DNA of 11,278 nucleotides from Candidatus Moranbacteria bacterium GW2011_GWE2_36_40 (lineage in GTDB: Bacteria; Patescibacteriota; Minisyncoccia; Moranbacterales; GWC2-37-73): the NCBI GenBank assembly GCA_000991645.1, contig LBRX01000032.1, forward strand, positions 1 to 11,278, in the 5' to 3' direction. Every line of letters starts with the position of its first letter. Within the stretch, counting starts at the first letter, position 1. The notes below the pieces were generated by a model. The model saw nothing but the letters and a program-made list of their open reading frames with translations. It was not told the DNA's origin and made no database searches. Below, piece after piece: positions 11,180-11,278 of this stretch. Made by a program: the position numbers and the translations under genes.

Positions 11180-11198
11180 CTTATGGCGCTGTTGCCAA
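11180..11198 (-). repeat. Right copy of the 19-bp inverted repeat
   Basis: CTTATGGCGCTGTTGCCAA is the inverted partner of 154-172 (17 of 19 identical). It marks the point where the right recombinase loses its N-terminal part. Confidence 0.6.
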
Positions 11199-11278
11199 AC
11201 TTAAAAAATTTTACATTTTGGTAAAAACACAATAAATTTCAATCGAATACATTGAGCTCTATTGTATTTTTATCAACT
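11185..11278. mobile_element. Terminal fragment of an insertion-sequence-like element (right edge)
   Basis: Starts GGCGCTGTTGCCAAACTTA, similar to IS1- and IS6-type ends, then AT-rich sequence to the window edge. Nothing recognisable is encoded. Apart from the end repeat it is not obviously similar to 1-153, so the two may be opposite ends of one IS type or different elements. Confidence 0.4.

Overview
The window is an AT-rich bacterial segment that looks like a Candidate Phyla Radiation (Patescibacteria, Parcubacteria-like) chromosome. The grounds are compact genes with almost no Shine-Dalgarno sequences, promoters lying very close to start codons, short tandem heptamer repeats between and inside genes, serine recombinases and a GIY-YIG nuclease attached to tRNA genes, and a ValRS with a KFSKS loop. 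No in-frame TGA is needed, so the standard code fits. The lineage call is an inference from style, not from a marker-gene tree.

Layout. Positions 1-167 appear to be the end of an insertion-sequence-like element that cuts off the 5' end of a large serine recombinase (to 1565). That recombinase's 3' end runs into tRNA-Glu(UUC) on the opposite strand. Next, on the minus strand, come a small GIY-YIG nuclease gene and a second, broken 5' copy of tRNA-Glu split by a GC-rich palindrome. The central block is housekeeping: an ECF-like sigma factor (minus) divergent from tsaD, then valS, a PrsW-like intramembrane protease, an Hsp20 small heat-shock protein with its own promoter and terminator, and a secreted VanW-domain protein. 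From about 9573 a tRNA cluster follows (promoter, Lys-CUU, a structured tRNA-derived insert, Arg-UCU, a tRNA 3' fragment, Arg-UCG, terminator). It ends against a second serine recombinase on the minus strand, whose 3' end runs into tRNA-Arg(UCG) and whose 5' end is cut at 11184 by another IS-like end.

The two sides mirror each other: IS-like end, 5'-truncated recombinase, tRNA 3' end. A 19-bp inverted repeat with two mismatches (154-172 and 11180-11198) marks the two truncation points. The tRNA genes have served as landing sites for at least four kinds of insert: two recombinase elements, a roughly 314-bp GIY-YIG cassette bounded by copies of the tRNA-Glu 5' end, and a roughly 155-bp non-coding insert bounded by copies of the tRNA-Lys 3' end.

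The most unusual signals are the GIY-YIG cassette in tRNA-Glu, the tRNA-Lys-derived structured insert, and 7-bp tandem repeats that have expanded in frame inside conserved genes. These lie in two loops of TsaD and between two zinc-ligand cysteines of ValRS; the same 7-bp period occurs in an intergenic region near 1933-1967.
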